Numbered from the stretch's first letter, positions 1-6,242 are shown. The stretch: 6,242 nucleotides of DNA from Zoogloeaceae bacterium (GCA_031278735.1 JAITJU010000175.1:1-6242); one strand, 5' to 3'. Notes: generated from the sequence alone by a model not told the origin. Program-made: numbers and translations.

Positions 1-52
1 GTTTCCAGAACTCGTCCGTCACTTCCCATGAATTGACATGCGCCTTTGACAT
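1..52 (-). CDS. IS5-type transposase, N-terminal fragment (cut by window edge)
   Basis: The reading frame opens with an ATG at 52-50 and runs off the left edge after 17 codons, giving MSKAHVNSWEVTDEFWK. A short polar start followed by W-E-V-[ST]-D-E-[FL]-W is how many IS5/IS4-type DDE transposases begin (the DUF4096-like N-terminal domain, which normally continues into a 'EPLIP' segment). A good Shine-Dalgarno sequence, AGGAGA at 63-58, sits 5 nt upstream. The gene points the same way as the operon to its right. The family call comes from memory of this N-terminal signature over 17 residues only. The DDE catalytic residues lie outside the window, so whether the enzyme is intact is unknown. 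Confidence 0.62.
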   Translation of the reverse strand, partial: MSKAHVNSWEVTDEFWK

Positions 53-57
53 CCCTT

Positions 58-63
58 TCTCCT
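58..63 (-). promoter_or_regulatory. Ribosome binding site of the transposase fragment
   Basis: AGGAGA read on the minus strand lies 5 nt before the ATG at 52. It is a strong Shine-Dalgarno match and the main reason for accepting this short edge fragment as a real gene start. Confidence 0.6.
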
Positions 64-87
64 GTGTCGCGTTGCGGGGGCATCAGG

Positions 88-93
88 ATTGTA
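88..93 (-). promoter_or_regulatory. Candidate -10 box upstream of the transposase
   Basis: TACAAT on the minus strand, preceded by an AT-rich stretch, is one mismatch from TATAAT and lies 35 nt before the transposase ATG. At the right spacing (111-116) the -35 sequence is AAGGAT, a poor match. The promoter is therefore only plausible, and it would be IS-internal and unrelated to the trk operon. Confidence 0.25.
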
Positions 94-189
94 TCTTAAT
101 TTACGGATAAATCCTTAAACATCCAAGGCCATTGTTCTTCCAGCGGGCGACGAAGACTTCAGGGGAAGGACAGAGGACGGATTCATTGC

Positions 190-207
190 CGGGCGCGAAA
201 GCGCCCG
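190..207 (-). terminator. GC-rich hairpin just after the MATE stop codon; possible operon end
   Basis: CGGGCGC and GCGCCCG form a perfect 7-bp stem around a 4-nt loop (UUUC in the operon mRNA), starting 6 nt past the MATE stop codon. An overlapping 10-bp palindrome at 204-213 (CCCGCGCGGG) could compete with it. No U-tract follows on either strand, so this is not a convincing intrinsic terminator. It may instead be an mRNA 3'-end stabiliser or part of a Rho-dependent end. The rest of 120-213 shows nothing I recognise. Confidence 0.3.
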
Positions 208-213
208 CGCGGG

Positions 214-1650
214 TTATACCATCTTCCGTCTTTTGTTCTCCGGTGTTTTCCCCTTGTCCCATTCCCGCGTCACAATGAGCAGAAGGCTGCCCAGCAGCAG
301 GGCGGCGACGATGGTGGCGATGACGATGGATTGCCAGAATCCGGGAGCGCCCTGCGGCTCCGGCGCGTGAAAGGCCAGCCAGTATCCCAGACCCAAACCG
401 AGACCCAGATAGCAGCACAGATGTATGCAAAGGGGAAGGAAGCTGATTTTGCAGGCGCGCAGCGCAAAGGCGGCGATGGTCTGGATGGCGTCGAAGACCT
501 GGTAGGCGGCGATGTAGATCATCATGCCCGCCGCCATCGCGACGACCTGGGGATTGGGATTCGAGAGGCGGGCAATGGGAATTCGCAGGTTATAGAGGAG
601 GAGGGCGACGAAAAGCGCGGCAAAAACGCCGACCAGTTGTCCGGCGCGGATGGTGCGCCAGGCCAGCGGCTCGTCGCGCGCGCCGATGGCCTGGGCGGTG
701 AGGGCGGCGGTTGCCGTTGCCAGCGCCAGCGGCAGCATGTAGGTCACGGCGGAGATGTTGGCGGCGACGCGGTAGGCGCTGACCGCATCCGCACCCAGAC
801 GGGCAATGAAAAACGCCATGAGGGTGAAGGCGCTGATCTCGATCAGGTAGGAACAGCCCATGGGAATGCCCAGGCGCAGCAGGGCGCGCTGATTCGTCCA
901 GCGCGGCAGGGTGAGGCGGGCAAAGGCGGCAAACGGAAGAAAACGCCGGTGACGCGCCAGCAGATACAGCGCCAGACCCAGGCTCACCCAGTTGACCAGG
1001 AGTTGCGACAATGCCGCCCCACGCGCGCCCAGCGCGGGCAGGCCGCCATGTCCGCCCGCCAGCATCCAGGCGATGACGGCGTGCGCCAGCGTCTCCAGCA
1101 GCGCGATGTACATCAGCGGTGCGGGGAACCCCAGGGCGTTGGCCGTCGCCTGAAACACGCGAAACCCCAGCAGCGCGGGCAGGGACAAGGCCAGCAGGCG
1201 CAGATAATCGACCGCGACGCGCTCGATTTCCGGCGCAAGCCGCGCGGGCGCAAGCAGAAAATGCGGAAAGGCGAGCAGCGCCATGCCGATGACGGCAAGC
1301 GCCAGCGCCAGCCAGAAGCCTTCGCGGATGTCCGCGCCGATGGCGTCGACCTGTCCCGCGCCGTAGTGCTGGCCGATGATGGGGCCCAGCGCCATCAAGA
1401 CGCCGCTCATGCCCAGCATCAGGGTGATGTAGAGGCTGCCGCCTACCGCTACCGCCGCCAGGTGCGCCGTGGAGTGGCGCCCCACGATCAAGGTGTCCGC
1501 CAACGTCATGCCGATGCCGACGATTTGCGCGATGAAAACCGGCCACGCCAGGGTGATGATGCGCCGTCCAGGGGATGGAAGACGGGAAACGGAAGGCGGC
1601 GGGAAAGCCGCCGCTTGCCCTGCCGTTGCCGGTTCCTTGTCTTCTGTCAT
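214..1650 (-). CDS. NorM-like MATE family multidrug/cation antiporter
   Basis: A 478-residue inner-membrane protein of the MATE family, which exports cationic drugs, dyes and metabolites in exchange for Na+ or H+. After a polar, Pro/Ala-rich N-terminus of about 30 residues come around twelve hydrophobic helices in two six-helix halves. Three acidic residues align with the functional residues of Vibrio cholerae NorM (D36, E255, D371): D52 in 'LADTLIVG', E271 in 'LIEISAF' and D387 in 'YQVFDAIQ'. All three show the same +16 offset, so the fold appears collinear and complete. The stretch around 85-100 (MALGPIIGQHYGAG) is also typical of the family. The C-terminus is a basic tail. The ATG at 1650 lies 6 nt after the trkH stop codon; its ribosome site, GGAAG at 1667-1663, lies inside the trkH end with a rather long 12-nt spacing, suggesting translational coupling. 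Substrate and coupling ion cannot be read from sequence. Confidence 0.92.
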   Translation of the reverse strand: MTEDKEPATAGQAAAFPPPSVSRLPSPGRRIITLAWPVFIAQIVGIGMTLADTLIVGRHSTAHLAAVAVGGSLYITLMLGMSGVLMALGPIIGQHYGAGQVDAIGADIREGFWLALALAVIGMALLAFPHFLLAPARLAPEIERVAVDYLRLLALSLPALLGFRVFQATANALGFPAPLMYIALLETLAHAVIAWMLAGGHGGLPALGARGAALSQLLVNWVSLGLALYLLARHRRFLPFAAFARLTLPRWTNQRALLRLGIPMGCSYLIEISAFTLMAFFIARLGADAVSAYRVAANISAVTYMLPLALATATAALTAQAIGARDEPLAWRTIRAGQLVGVFAALFVALLLYNLRIPIARLSNPNPQVVAMAAGMMIYIAAYQVFDAIQTIAAFALRACKISFLPLCIHLCCYLGLGLGLGYWLAFHAPEPQGAPGFWQSIVIATIVAALLLGSLLLIVTREWDKGKTPENKRRKMV

Positions 1651-1656
1651 CGGGAT

Positions 1657-3111
1657 TTATTTCTTCCAGAACGCGGGCATCAGCACGACCAGCAGGGTGA
1701 AAATCTCCAGGCGCCCCAGCAGCATGGCGAAGGTGCACACCCAGAGCTGAAAATCGTTCAGCGACGAAAAATTTCCGGCGGGGCCGACTTGTCCCAGACC
1801 GGGGCCGGTGTTGTTCAGGGAAGCGACGATGGCCGAAAACGCGGTGACGATTTCCAGGCCGGAAAAACTCATCGCCAGCGTCAGCGCGACCAGGCTCGCC
1901 ATATAGATGAAACTGAAGGCCAGCACGGCGAAGAGCATGTTTTGCGGCACCGAGCGACCGCCCAGCTTCACCGGGTGCACGGCGTTCGGATGCATGGCGC
2001 GCAACAGTTCGCGGTAGACCTGCTTGTAGAGCAGCACCGCGCGCATCATCTTGATGCCGCCGCCCGTCGAGCCGGAACAGGAAACGAAGCTGCACAGAAA
2101 CAACATGCACAGGGGCGCGAAAAACGGCCACAGGCTGTAATCGGTGTTGGCGAACCCGGCGCTCGTGGCGATGGAAATGAGATTGAAGGCGGCGTAACGC
2201 AGGGTTATGGTGCTGGATTCATAGATTTGAAAGCCCCAGAGATAAAAGGTAATCAACAATACGCTGATCAGCAGGACGCCGAGAAACCAGAGGATTTCCG
2301 GATCGCGCAGATAGGTGCGCGCGTCCCTGCCGATGATGGCGACATAGTGGGTGGAGAAATTCATTCCGGCGATGAGCATGAAAACGATGGCGATGCCTTC
2401 AATGAGCGGCGAGTTCCAGTAGGCGAAACTCTGGTCATGCGTGGAAAAACCGCCCAGGGCGATGGTGGAAAAGGCGTGGCAGACGGCGTCGAAATCCCCC
2501 ATGCCCGCCCAGCGGTAGGCAAGCGCGCAGACGCTGGTGATGCCGACATACACCAGCCAGAGTCCCTTGGCGGTCTGGGCGATGCGGGGCGTGAGCTTGG
2601 TGTCCTTCATCGGGCTGGGAATCTCGGCCTTGAACATCTGGCGGCCACCGATGCCGAGCATGGGAAGAATGGCGACCGCCAGCACAATCAGCCCCATGCC
2701 GCCCATCCAGATGATCAGGTGCCGCCAGAGATTGATGGAAGGCGGCAGGGCGTCGATCCGCGTCAGTATCGTCGCGCCCGTGGCCGTAAGCCCGGAAACC
2801 GCCTCGAAATAGGCGCGTGTGAAATTGACGTCGAGCTGGCTGTAGAACGGAATGGCGGCGAACACCGGCAGCACCGACCAGGCCAGCGCCACCAGCAAGA
2901 AGCCGTCGCGCACGTTCAGATCGCGCCGGAAACGCCAGGTGACGCCGTGGAGCGTCAGGCCACAGGCCAGCGTGGCGACAAAGGCGAGGTCATAGGCCGA
3001 TTCCGCGCCGTCATTCAGGATATGGGCAAAAACCAGCGGAATCAGGAGCGTGAGCGAAAAGAGGGACAGCAATTGTCCCAGGGCGCGAAAAACGGGGAAA
3101 AAGCGTTCCAT
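1657..3111 (-). CDS. trkH: TrkH, potassium-translocating subunit of the Trk uptake system
   Basis: A 484-residue inner-membrane protein of the TrkH/Ktr/HKT superfamily and normal family length. It moves K+ into the cell and is gated by the cytosolic TrkA ring. All four pore-loop filter segments are visible: TATG at 109-112, STIALGGFS at 215-223, SIATSAGF at 313-320 and NNTGPGLG at 433-440. The conserved loop GSTGGGIK (347-354) belongs to the intramembrane gating segment. GRLEIF at 466-471 carries the conserved arginine (R467) of the last helix that contributes to the gate in TrkH structures. The start at ATG 3111 is forced by an in-frame TGA 15 nt upstream. Its Shine-Dalgarno sequence is weak and close (GGA at 3118-3116, 4 nt spacing). 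trkA lies 86 nt upstream and the MATE gene 6 nt downstream. No frame disruption is seen. Confidence 0.97.
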   Translation of the reverse strand: MERFFPVFRALGQLLSLFSLTLLIPLVFAHILNDGAESAYDLAFVATLACGLTLHGVTWRFRRDLNVRDGFLLVALAWSVLPVFAAIPFYSQLDVNFTRAYFEAVSGLTATGATILTRIDALPPSINLWRHLIIWMGGMGLIVLAVAILPMLGIGGRQMFKAEIPSPMKDTKLTPRIAQTAKGLWLVYVGITSVCALAYRWAGMGDFDAVCHAFSTIALGGFSTHDQSFAYWNSPLIEGIAIVFMLIAGMNFSTHYVAIIGRDARTYLRDPEILWFLGVLLISVLLITFYLWGFQIYESSTITLRYAAFNLISIATSAGFANTDYSLWPFFAPLCMLFLCSFVSCSGSTGGGIKMMRAVLLYKQVYRELLRAMHPNAVHPVKLGGRSVPQNMLFAVLAFSFIYMASLVALTLAMSFSGLEIVTAFSAIVASLNNTGPGLGQVGPAGNFSSLNDFQLWVCTFAMLLGRLEIFTLLVVLMPAFWKK

Positions 3112-3153
3112 GATGTCCGGCGGTCAGAACAGGCGTTTTTTTTGTCCGCTTGC

Positions 3154-3169
3154 GGGCGGGCGGGGAGGG
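3154..3169 (+). other. G-quadruplex motif in the trkA-trkH gap
   Basis: On the plus strand, the template for the operon, the sequence is GGGCGGGCGGGGAGGG: four G-runs of 3, 3, 4 and 3 joined by single-base loops, an ideal intramolecular quadruplex pattern. The mRNA therefore carries the C-rich complement. About 10 nt further towards trkH there is a run of eight Ts (3136-3143), which is A8 in the message. The whole 86-nt gap (3112-3197) has no gene I can support. The motif is certain; its function is inference. It could slow polymerase, act as a C-rich Rho loading site, or do nothing. Confidence 0.6.
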
Positions 3170-3197
3170 ACAAGGATGCGCGGCATGGGATTTTTGC

Positions 3198-4631
3198 TCA
3201 GAAGAAGTGAAACCCGACCTGAAACAACTGTTCGACTTTTTTCACCAGTTTTTTCCGGGCGCAGAAGACGATGACATGATCGTCGGGCTGGATGACGGAG
3301 TCGTCGTGGGCGATTTCGACGCGCCCCATGCGGCGGTCTACGGTGCCGTCGTCGCGCACCTCGATGGGCGTGACGCAATCGAAATCGCGCACCAGCGCGG
3401 CGACGGTGACGCCGTCCGGCCAGGGAATCTCGTCGATGCGCCGTCCAACGACCCGCGAATTGCCCTTGTCGCCGTGCGCCACCATTTCCAGCGCCTCCGC
3501 CGCGCCGCGCCGCAGGGCATGGACGGCAACGACATCTCCTTTTCTCACCCTCGCCAACAGCGCGCCGATGGAGACGTGCGCCGGGGAAATGCCGATGTCG
3601 ATGGGGCCGCCCTGCATCATGTCGGCATACGCGCCGCGATTGATGAGCGCGACGACCCGACCGCATCCCATGCGCTTGGCCAGCGATGCGGCCATGATGT
3701 TGTCTTCGTCGTCGTTGGTGAGCGCCAGAAACAAATCCATTTCCGCGACGTTTTCCTGTTCCAGCAGATCCTCGTCGGTTGCGCCGCCGCAAAGCACCAG
3801 GGTGTCTTTCAGGGCGCCGGCGACTTCATCGGCGCGCTCGCGGTATTGTTCGATGATCTTGACTTCGTAACGATCCTCCAGCGCGGCGGCGACCCGAAGG
3901 CCGATATTGCCGCCGCCCGCGATCATGATGCGGCGCACGGGCGTTTCGTGCTGGCGGATTTCGCGCAGCACGGCGCGGATGTGCTCGGCGGCGGCAAGCA
4001 CGAATACCTCGTCGCCCGCCTGCAAGCGCACGTCGCCATTCGGGATGATGGGCTTGTCGCGGCGGAAAATGGCGGCGATGCGGGCGTCTGTGCCCAGCGG
4101 CAGATGAGCGCGCATTTCCCGGATGGGTTTGGAGACCAGGAGACCGCCTTCTTTCGCGCGCACGGCAATCAGCGATACCCGGCCATTGGAAAAATCCGTC
4201 ACCTGCAAGGCTTCCGGGAATTCGACCAGACGCGCGATGTAATCGGTGACGATCTGTTCCGGGCAAATCGTGAAATCCACCGCGAAGTTTTCCGGCGCGA
4301 GCAGGCGCTCGTCCTCGAGAAAATCCTGCGAACGCAGACGAGCCACGCGAATGGGGATGTTGAAGATGCTCTGCGCGATTTTGCAGGCGACGAGATTGGT
4401 CTGGTCGCTCTGGGTCAGGGCGATGATGAGATCGGCGTCTTCCGCGCCCGCGCTTTTCAGCACGGAGGGATAGGCGGCGTTGCCGGTGACGGCGCGCAGA
4501 TCCAGCTTGTCCTGCAGGGCCGCGAGCGCCTCGCCGTTGCAGTCGATCACGGTAATGTCGTTTTCTTCCGACACCAGGCTTTCCGCTACGCCGGCGCCGA
4601 CTCGTCCGGCGCCGAGAAGAATGATTTTCAT
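3198..4631 (-). CDS. trkA: TrkA, nucleotide-binding regulatory subunit of the Trk K+ system
   Basis: A 477-residue cytosolic protein with two tandem RCK units, as in full-length TrkA (E. coli TrkA is about 458 residues). Unit 1 starts with the Rossmann motif GAGRVG (7-12) and has D30 at the end of the second strand, positioned to bind the ribose of NAD(H); a TrkA_C domain covers roughly 145-226. Unit 2 repeats this with GGGNIG (239-244) and E261, followed by the family segment DIGISPAHVSIGALL (345-359), with its TrkA_C domain at about 370-460. The C-terminus VEQLFQ resembles the E. coli protein. Nucleotide binding (NADH, ATP/ADP) changes the ring shape and gates TrkH. The ATG at 4631 lies 13 nt after the ntrX stop codon with a modest GGAA Shine-Dalgarno, so trkA is probably translated from the ntrYX message. 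Confidence 0.97.
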   Translation of the reverse strand: MKIILLGAGRVGAGVAESLVSEENDITVIDCNGEALAALQDKLDLRAVTGNAAYPSVLKSAGAEDADLIIALTQSDQTNLVACKIAQSIFNIPIRVARLRSQDFLEDERLLAPENFAVDFTICPEQIVTDYIARLVEFPEALQVTDFSNGRVSLIAVRAKEGGLLVSKPIREMRAHLPLGTDARIAAIFRRDKPIIPNGDVRLQAGDEVFVLAAAEHIRAVLREIRQHETPVRRIMIAGGGNIGLRVAAALEDRYEVKIIEQYRERADEVAGALKDTLVLCGGATDEDLLEQENVAEMDLFLALTNDDEDNIMAASLAKRMGCGRVVALINRGAYADMMQGGPIDIGISPAHVSIGALLARVRKGDVVAVHALRRGAAEALEMVAHGDKGNSRVVGRRIDEIPWPDGVTVAALVRDFDCVTPIEVRDDGTVDRRMGRVEIAHDDSVIQPDDHVIVFCARKKLVKKVEQLFQVGFHFF

Positions 4632-4644
4632 GGGATGTTCCGCG

Positions 4645-5931
4645 CTAATCGTGACGCCGCCCGGCGGCGACGCCCAGTTGTTTCAGTTTGCGATAGAGGT
4701 GGGTGCGCTCCAGGCCGGCGCGTTCCGCCACGCGCGTGATGTTGCCCTGTTCCGTGGTCAGCAGGCGGCGAAAATAATGCCGCTCGAACGTCTCGCGCGC
4801 CTCGCGCGCGGGCAGCGCGAACAGGGTTTCGATTTCTTCCGGCGAAAGCGGGATCGCCTTGGCGTCGGCTGTCGTTTCCGGCGGCAGAAAACGCAGGATG
4901 TCCTCTTCGCAGATTTCCTCCTCCAGCGTGGTCAGCGCCAGATTGCGGATCAGCGCCTGCAATTCGTTCCAGGGTGAAATCTCCGGCGGCGTCCTGTGTT
5001 CCGGCCAGCGCAGGCGCAGCAGGTTCAGCGCCGCGCTGGAAAAGCTGCGCAACGGCACTTCTTGGCGCTCGACCAGCATTCCCAGAAAAACCGCGGCGAT
5101 TTCCGGCAGGTCATCCGCGTGTTCCCGCAAATCGGGCAGCGTGATCCAGACTTCCGGCAGACGCGCCAGCATCGGGGATTCCCAGCCGCGCTGCGCCAGA
5201 TTTTCCAGCGGCTGCGAAGCGGCGGCGACGATGAGGATGTTGTATTGCCCCTGCCGTTCCAGCGCGAAAGCCAGATTCATCTGCTGCAACTTGCCCATGA
5301 TGGCGAGATCGCTGACGTAAATCAATCCGCCCGCCGTCTTTTTCAGCACTTCCTGATTCAGCGTGCCGGAGTATTCGAGCAAATCCAGCCAGACGGAATG
5401 CGGGCGCTGCAAGGTGCGCGCGCACAGTTCGACGATGGCGCCCGTGCCGCCCTTGACGAAGAGGGTGTTGGAACAGATGGCGGCCAGCCGCAGGCGTTTT
5501 TGCAGATCGCGGAAAATATGGGCGTGGGCAAGCGTCGCCAGCGTGGCCGGAGGACGCAGGCCAATGCGATCATGCTTCAAGGCTTTTTGCACGGTGGAGA
5601 GGAACTTTTGCAGAGCGATGGGCTTTTCCAGAAAATCCACCGCGCCGATGCGCGTGGCTTCCACCGCCGTGTCGATGGTGCCGTGTCCCGACATCATCAC
5701 CACCGGCATGGTGAGCTGACCGTTCGCGCTCCATTCCTTCAGCAGCGAAATGCCGTCGGTGTCGGGCATCCAGATGTCGAGCAGCACCAGATCCGGCGTC
5801 TGCTCGTTGCGCTGCTTGCGGGCGCAGGCCGCGTTTTCCGCCAGACGCACGCTGTGCCCTTCATCGACCAGAATTTCCGAAAGCAGTTCTCGTATGCCGA
5901 TTTCATCGTCTACGACCAGGATGTCAGCCAT
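4645..5931 (-). CDS. ntrX: NtrX-type response regulator with a degenerate AAA+ domain
   Basis: A 428-residue DNA-binding response regulator, the presumed partner of NtrY next door. The receiver (about 1-120) is intact: acidic pair D8/D9, phosphoacceptor D52 in LLDIWMP, S81 and K103 followed by P104. The C-terminal Fis-type helix-turn-helix (about 380-422) has the NtrX-like string GNITRVAERAGLERTHLYRKL (start 396). The middle (about 135-345) aligns with a sigma54-activator AAA+ domain but is shortened. The P-loop GxxGxGK reads VKGGTGA (159-165) with Ala in place of Lys, and the Walker B segment reads GGLIYVSDLAIM (201-212) with Ser-Asp where Asp-Glu is expected. No GAFTGA loop exists. The later segment LPDLREHADDLPEIA (265-279) remains recognisable. 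It therefore probably does not hydrolyse ATP or activate sigma54 polymerase. The start overlaps the ntrY end by 8 nt. Some other NtrX lineages also lack GAFTGA, as I recall. Confidence 0.9.
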   Translation of the reverse strand: MADILVVDDEIGIRELLSEILVDEGHSVRLAENAACARKQRNEQTPDLVLLDIWMPDTDGISLLKEWSANGQLTMPVVMMSGHGTIDTAVEATRIGAVDFLEKPIALQKFLSTVQKALKHDRIGLRPPATLATLAHAHIFRDLQKRLRLAAICSNTLFVKGGTGAIVELCARTLQRPHSVWLDLLEYSGTLNQEVLKKTAGGLIYVSDLAIMGKLQQMNLAFALERQGQYNILIVAAASQPLENLAQRGWESPMLARLPEVWITLPDLREHADDLPEIAAVFLGMLVERQEVPLRSFSSAALNLLRLRWPEHRTPPEISPWNELQALIRNLALTTLEEEICEEDILRFLPPETTADAKAIPLSPEEIETLFALPAREARETFERHYFRRLLTTEQGNITRVAERAGLERTHLYRKLKQLGVAAGRRHD

Positions 5932-6242
5932 TGTTTTTTTCCTTTTCCGAGGGGGGCAGAATGTCTCGCGCGGCGATGGGCAGGCGAATTCGGATGTGCG
6001 CGCCGCCTTTCGCCTGGTTCTCGATGTCGATGTCGCCCTGGTGCTCTTCCACGATTTTTTTCACGATGGGCAATCCCAGTCCCGTCCCGCGCGGCTTGGT
6101 GGTGATGTAGGGTTCAAACACCCGCGCGAGCGTCTCTGCCGGAAATCCTTCGCCATTGTCGCTCACCTGCAGCAGGATGAATTTTGCGTCCTCCGCTTTT
6201 TCCGTCTGGATGCAAAGGCGCGGCGCGGCAATGTTTTCCAGC
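5924..6242 (-). CDS. ntrY: NtrY-type sensor histidine kinase, C-terminal fragment (cut by window edge)
   Basis: The frame is open from the right edge to the TGA at 5926-5924, encoding the last 105 residues of a histidine kinase. The catalytic ATP-binding domain is visible: G1 box SDNGEGF (27-33 of the fragment), F/G2 segment with FEPYITTKP and GTGLGLPIVKKIV, and the closing strand pattern GGAHIRIRLP. The phosphorylated histidine, N box, PAS/HAMP and membrane parts lie beyond the window. A GTG at 6166 in the SDNGEGF region is internal and is not the start, since homology continues upstream of it. The assignment to NtrY rather than another kinase rests mainly on ntrX and trkA/trkH downstream. 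The tail KEKNNG overlaps the ntrX start. Confidence 0.88.
   Translation of the reverse strand, partial: LENIAAPRLCIQTEKAEDAKFILLQVSDNGEGFPAETLARVFEPYITTKPRGTGLGLPIVKKIVEEHQGDIDIENQAKGGAHIRIRLPIAARDILPPSEKEKNNG
5940..5943 (-). promoter_or_regulatory. Ribosome binding site of ntrX, inside the ntrY coding end
   Basis: AGGA on the minus strand, within the longer AAAGGAAA, lies 8 nt before the ntrX ATG at 5931. The ntrY stop codon falls after that ATG (8-nt overlap, ATGGCTGA), the usual layout for translational coupling of a kinase and its regulator, which helps keep their amounts matched. Confidence 0.65.

Larger units (their letters stand above)
1..120 (-). mobile_element. One end of a probable IS5-family insertion sequence (outer boundary not resolved)
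   Basis: The start of a transposase gene and its leader occupy the left edge, so this should be the 5' end of an insertion sequence. Base composition changes at about 88-120, which is AT-rich (start TTTAAGGATTTATCC on the minus strand) beside GC-rich chromosome. That fits an IS terminus with its built-in promoter. The exact terminal inverted repeat and any target duplication cannot be fixed because the other end is outside the window; the limit at 120 is a guess from composition. Confidence 0.4.

Noticed and set aside
190..213. A strong intrinsic terminator at the operon end
   Set aside because: The stem is good but no T-run follows on either strand, so it is listed only as a low-confidence hairpin.
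101..430. A 109-codon minus-strand frame spanning the MATE end and the downstream gap
   Set aside because: Most of it is an alternative frame of MATE, and the part beyond the MATE stop codon has no recognisable similarity.
590..2131. A 513-codon minus-strand frame overlapping MATE and trkH out of frame
   Set aside because: The Arg/Ala/His/Gly/Pro-rich composition is typical of a shifted frame of a GC-rich gene, and the correct frames are identified by family motifs.
331..3210. A 959-codon open frame on the plus strand, antisense to the MATE and trkH genes
   Set aside because: Its length is striking, but the product is rich in R, Q, G, H and D with almost no hydrophobic core and no recognisable domain. 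It crosses the boundary of two well-supported membrane-protein genes. High GC and avoidance of TTA, CTA and TCA codons in the sense genes explain the lack of stops.
3150..4739. A 529-codon plus-strand open frame antisense to trkA
   Set aside because: It lies opposite a complete TrkA with both Rossmann motifs and has no domain of its own; the same GC-driven shadow effect applies.
5930..5940. In-frame A-AAA-AAC heptamer near the ntrY end as a programmed -1 frameshift fusing NtrY to NtrX
   Set aside because: The -1 frame does not match the ntrX frame and reaches a stop codon within a few codons, so no fusion protein would result.
4996..6105. A 369-codon plus-strand open frame antisense to ntrX and the end of ntrY
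   Set aside because: It is an Arg/Gln/His-rich translation opposite clear receiver and kinase motifs, with no independent support.
1..6242. tRNA or rRNA genes, CRISPR arrays, defence systems, toxin-antitoxin pairs
   Set aside because: No cloverleaf, repeat-spacer array or small coupled gene pair was seen; the window is filled by the five operon genes and the IS fragment.

Overview
The window is a single run of minus-strand genes. Read in transcription order (right to left) it holds the 3' end of ntrY (sensor kinase), ntrX (response regulator), trkA, trkH and a NorM-like MATE efflux gene. At the far left edge is the first 17 codons of what looks like an IS5-type transposase. The high GC content, the lack of gaps and the order ntrY-ntrX-trkA-trkH point to a betaproteobacterium, where this order is common. 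I cannot name the genus from sequence alone.

Layout: ntrY and ntrX overlap by 8 nt, and ntrX and trkA are 13 nt apart. trkA and trkH are separated by 86 nt, the only real gap in the cluster, and trkH and the MATE gene are 6 nt apart. This spacing supports one transcription unit. The trkA-trkH gap carries a textbook G-quadruplex motif on the template strand, which appears in the mRNA as a C-rich, G-poor tract. After the MATE stop codon there is a short GC-rich hairpin without a U-tract, then about 95 nt with no recognisable gene, then the start region of the partial insertion sequence.

How the genes fit together: NtrY/NtrX is a membrane sensor and response-regulator pair linked in other bacteria to nitrogen metabolism and respiration. 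TrkA is the cytosolic nucleotide-binding RCK ring that gates TrkH, the potassium-translocating membrane subunit. The MATE protein keeps the three acidic residues that matter in Vibrio NorM and probably exports cationic compounds in exchange for Na+ or H+. Co-transcription would link a two-component system, K+ uptake and cation-coupled efflux.

Most of the window is ordinary conserved chromosome and I see no wholly new system. The observations most worth checking are the NtrX central domain, a decayed sigma54-type AAA+ module with Walker A, Walker B and GAFTGA all lost, and the G-quadruplex/C-rich element between trkA and trkH.
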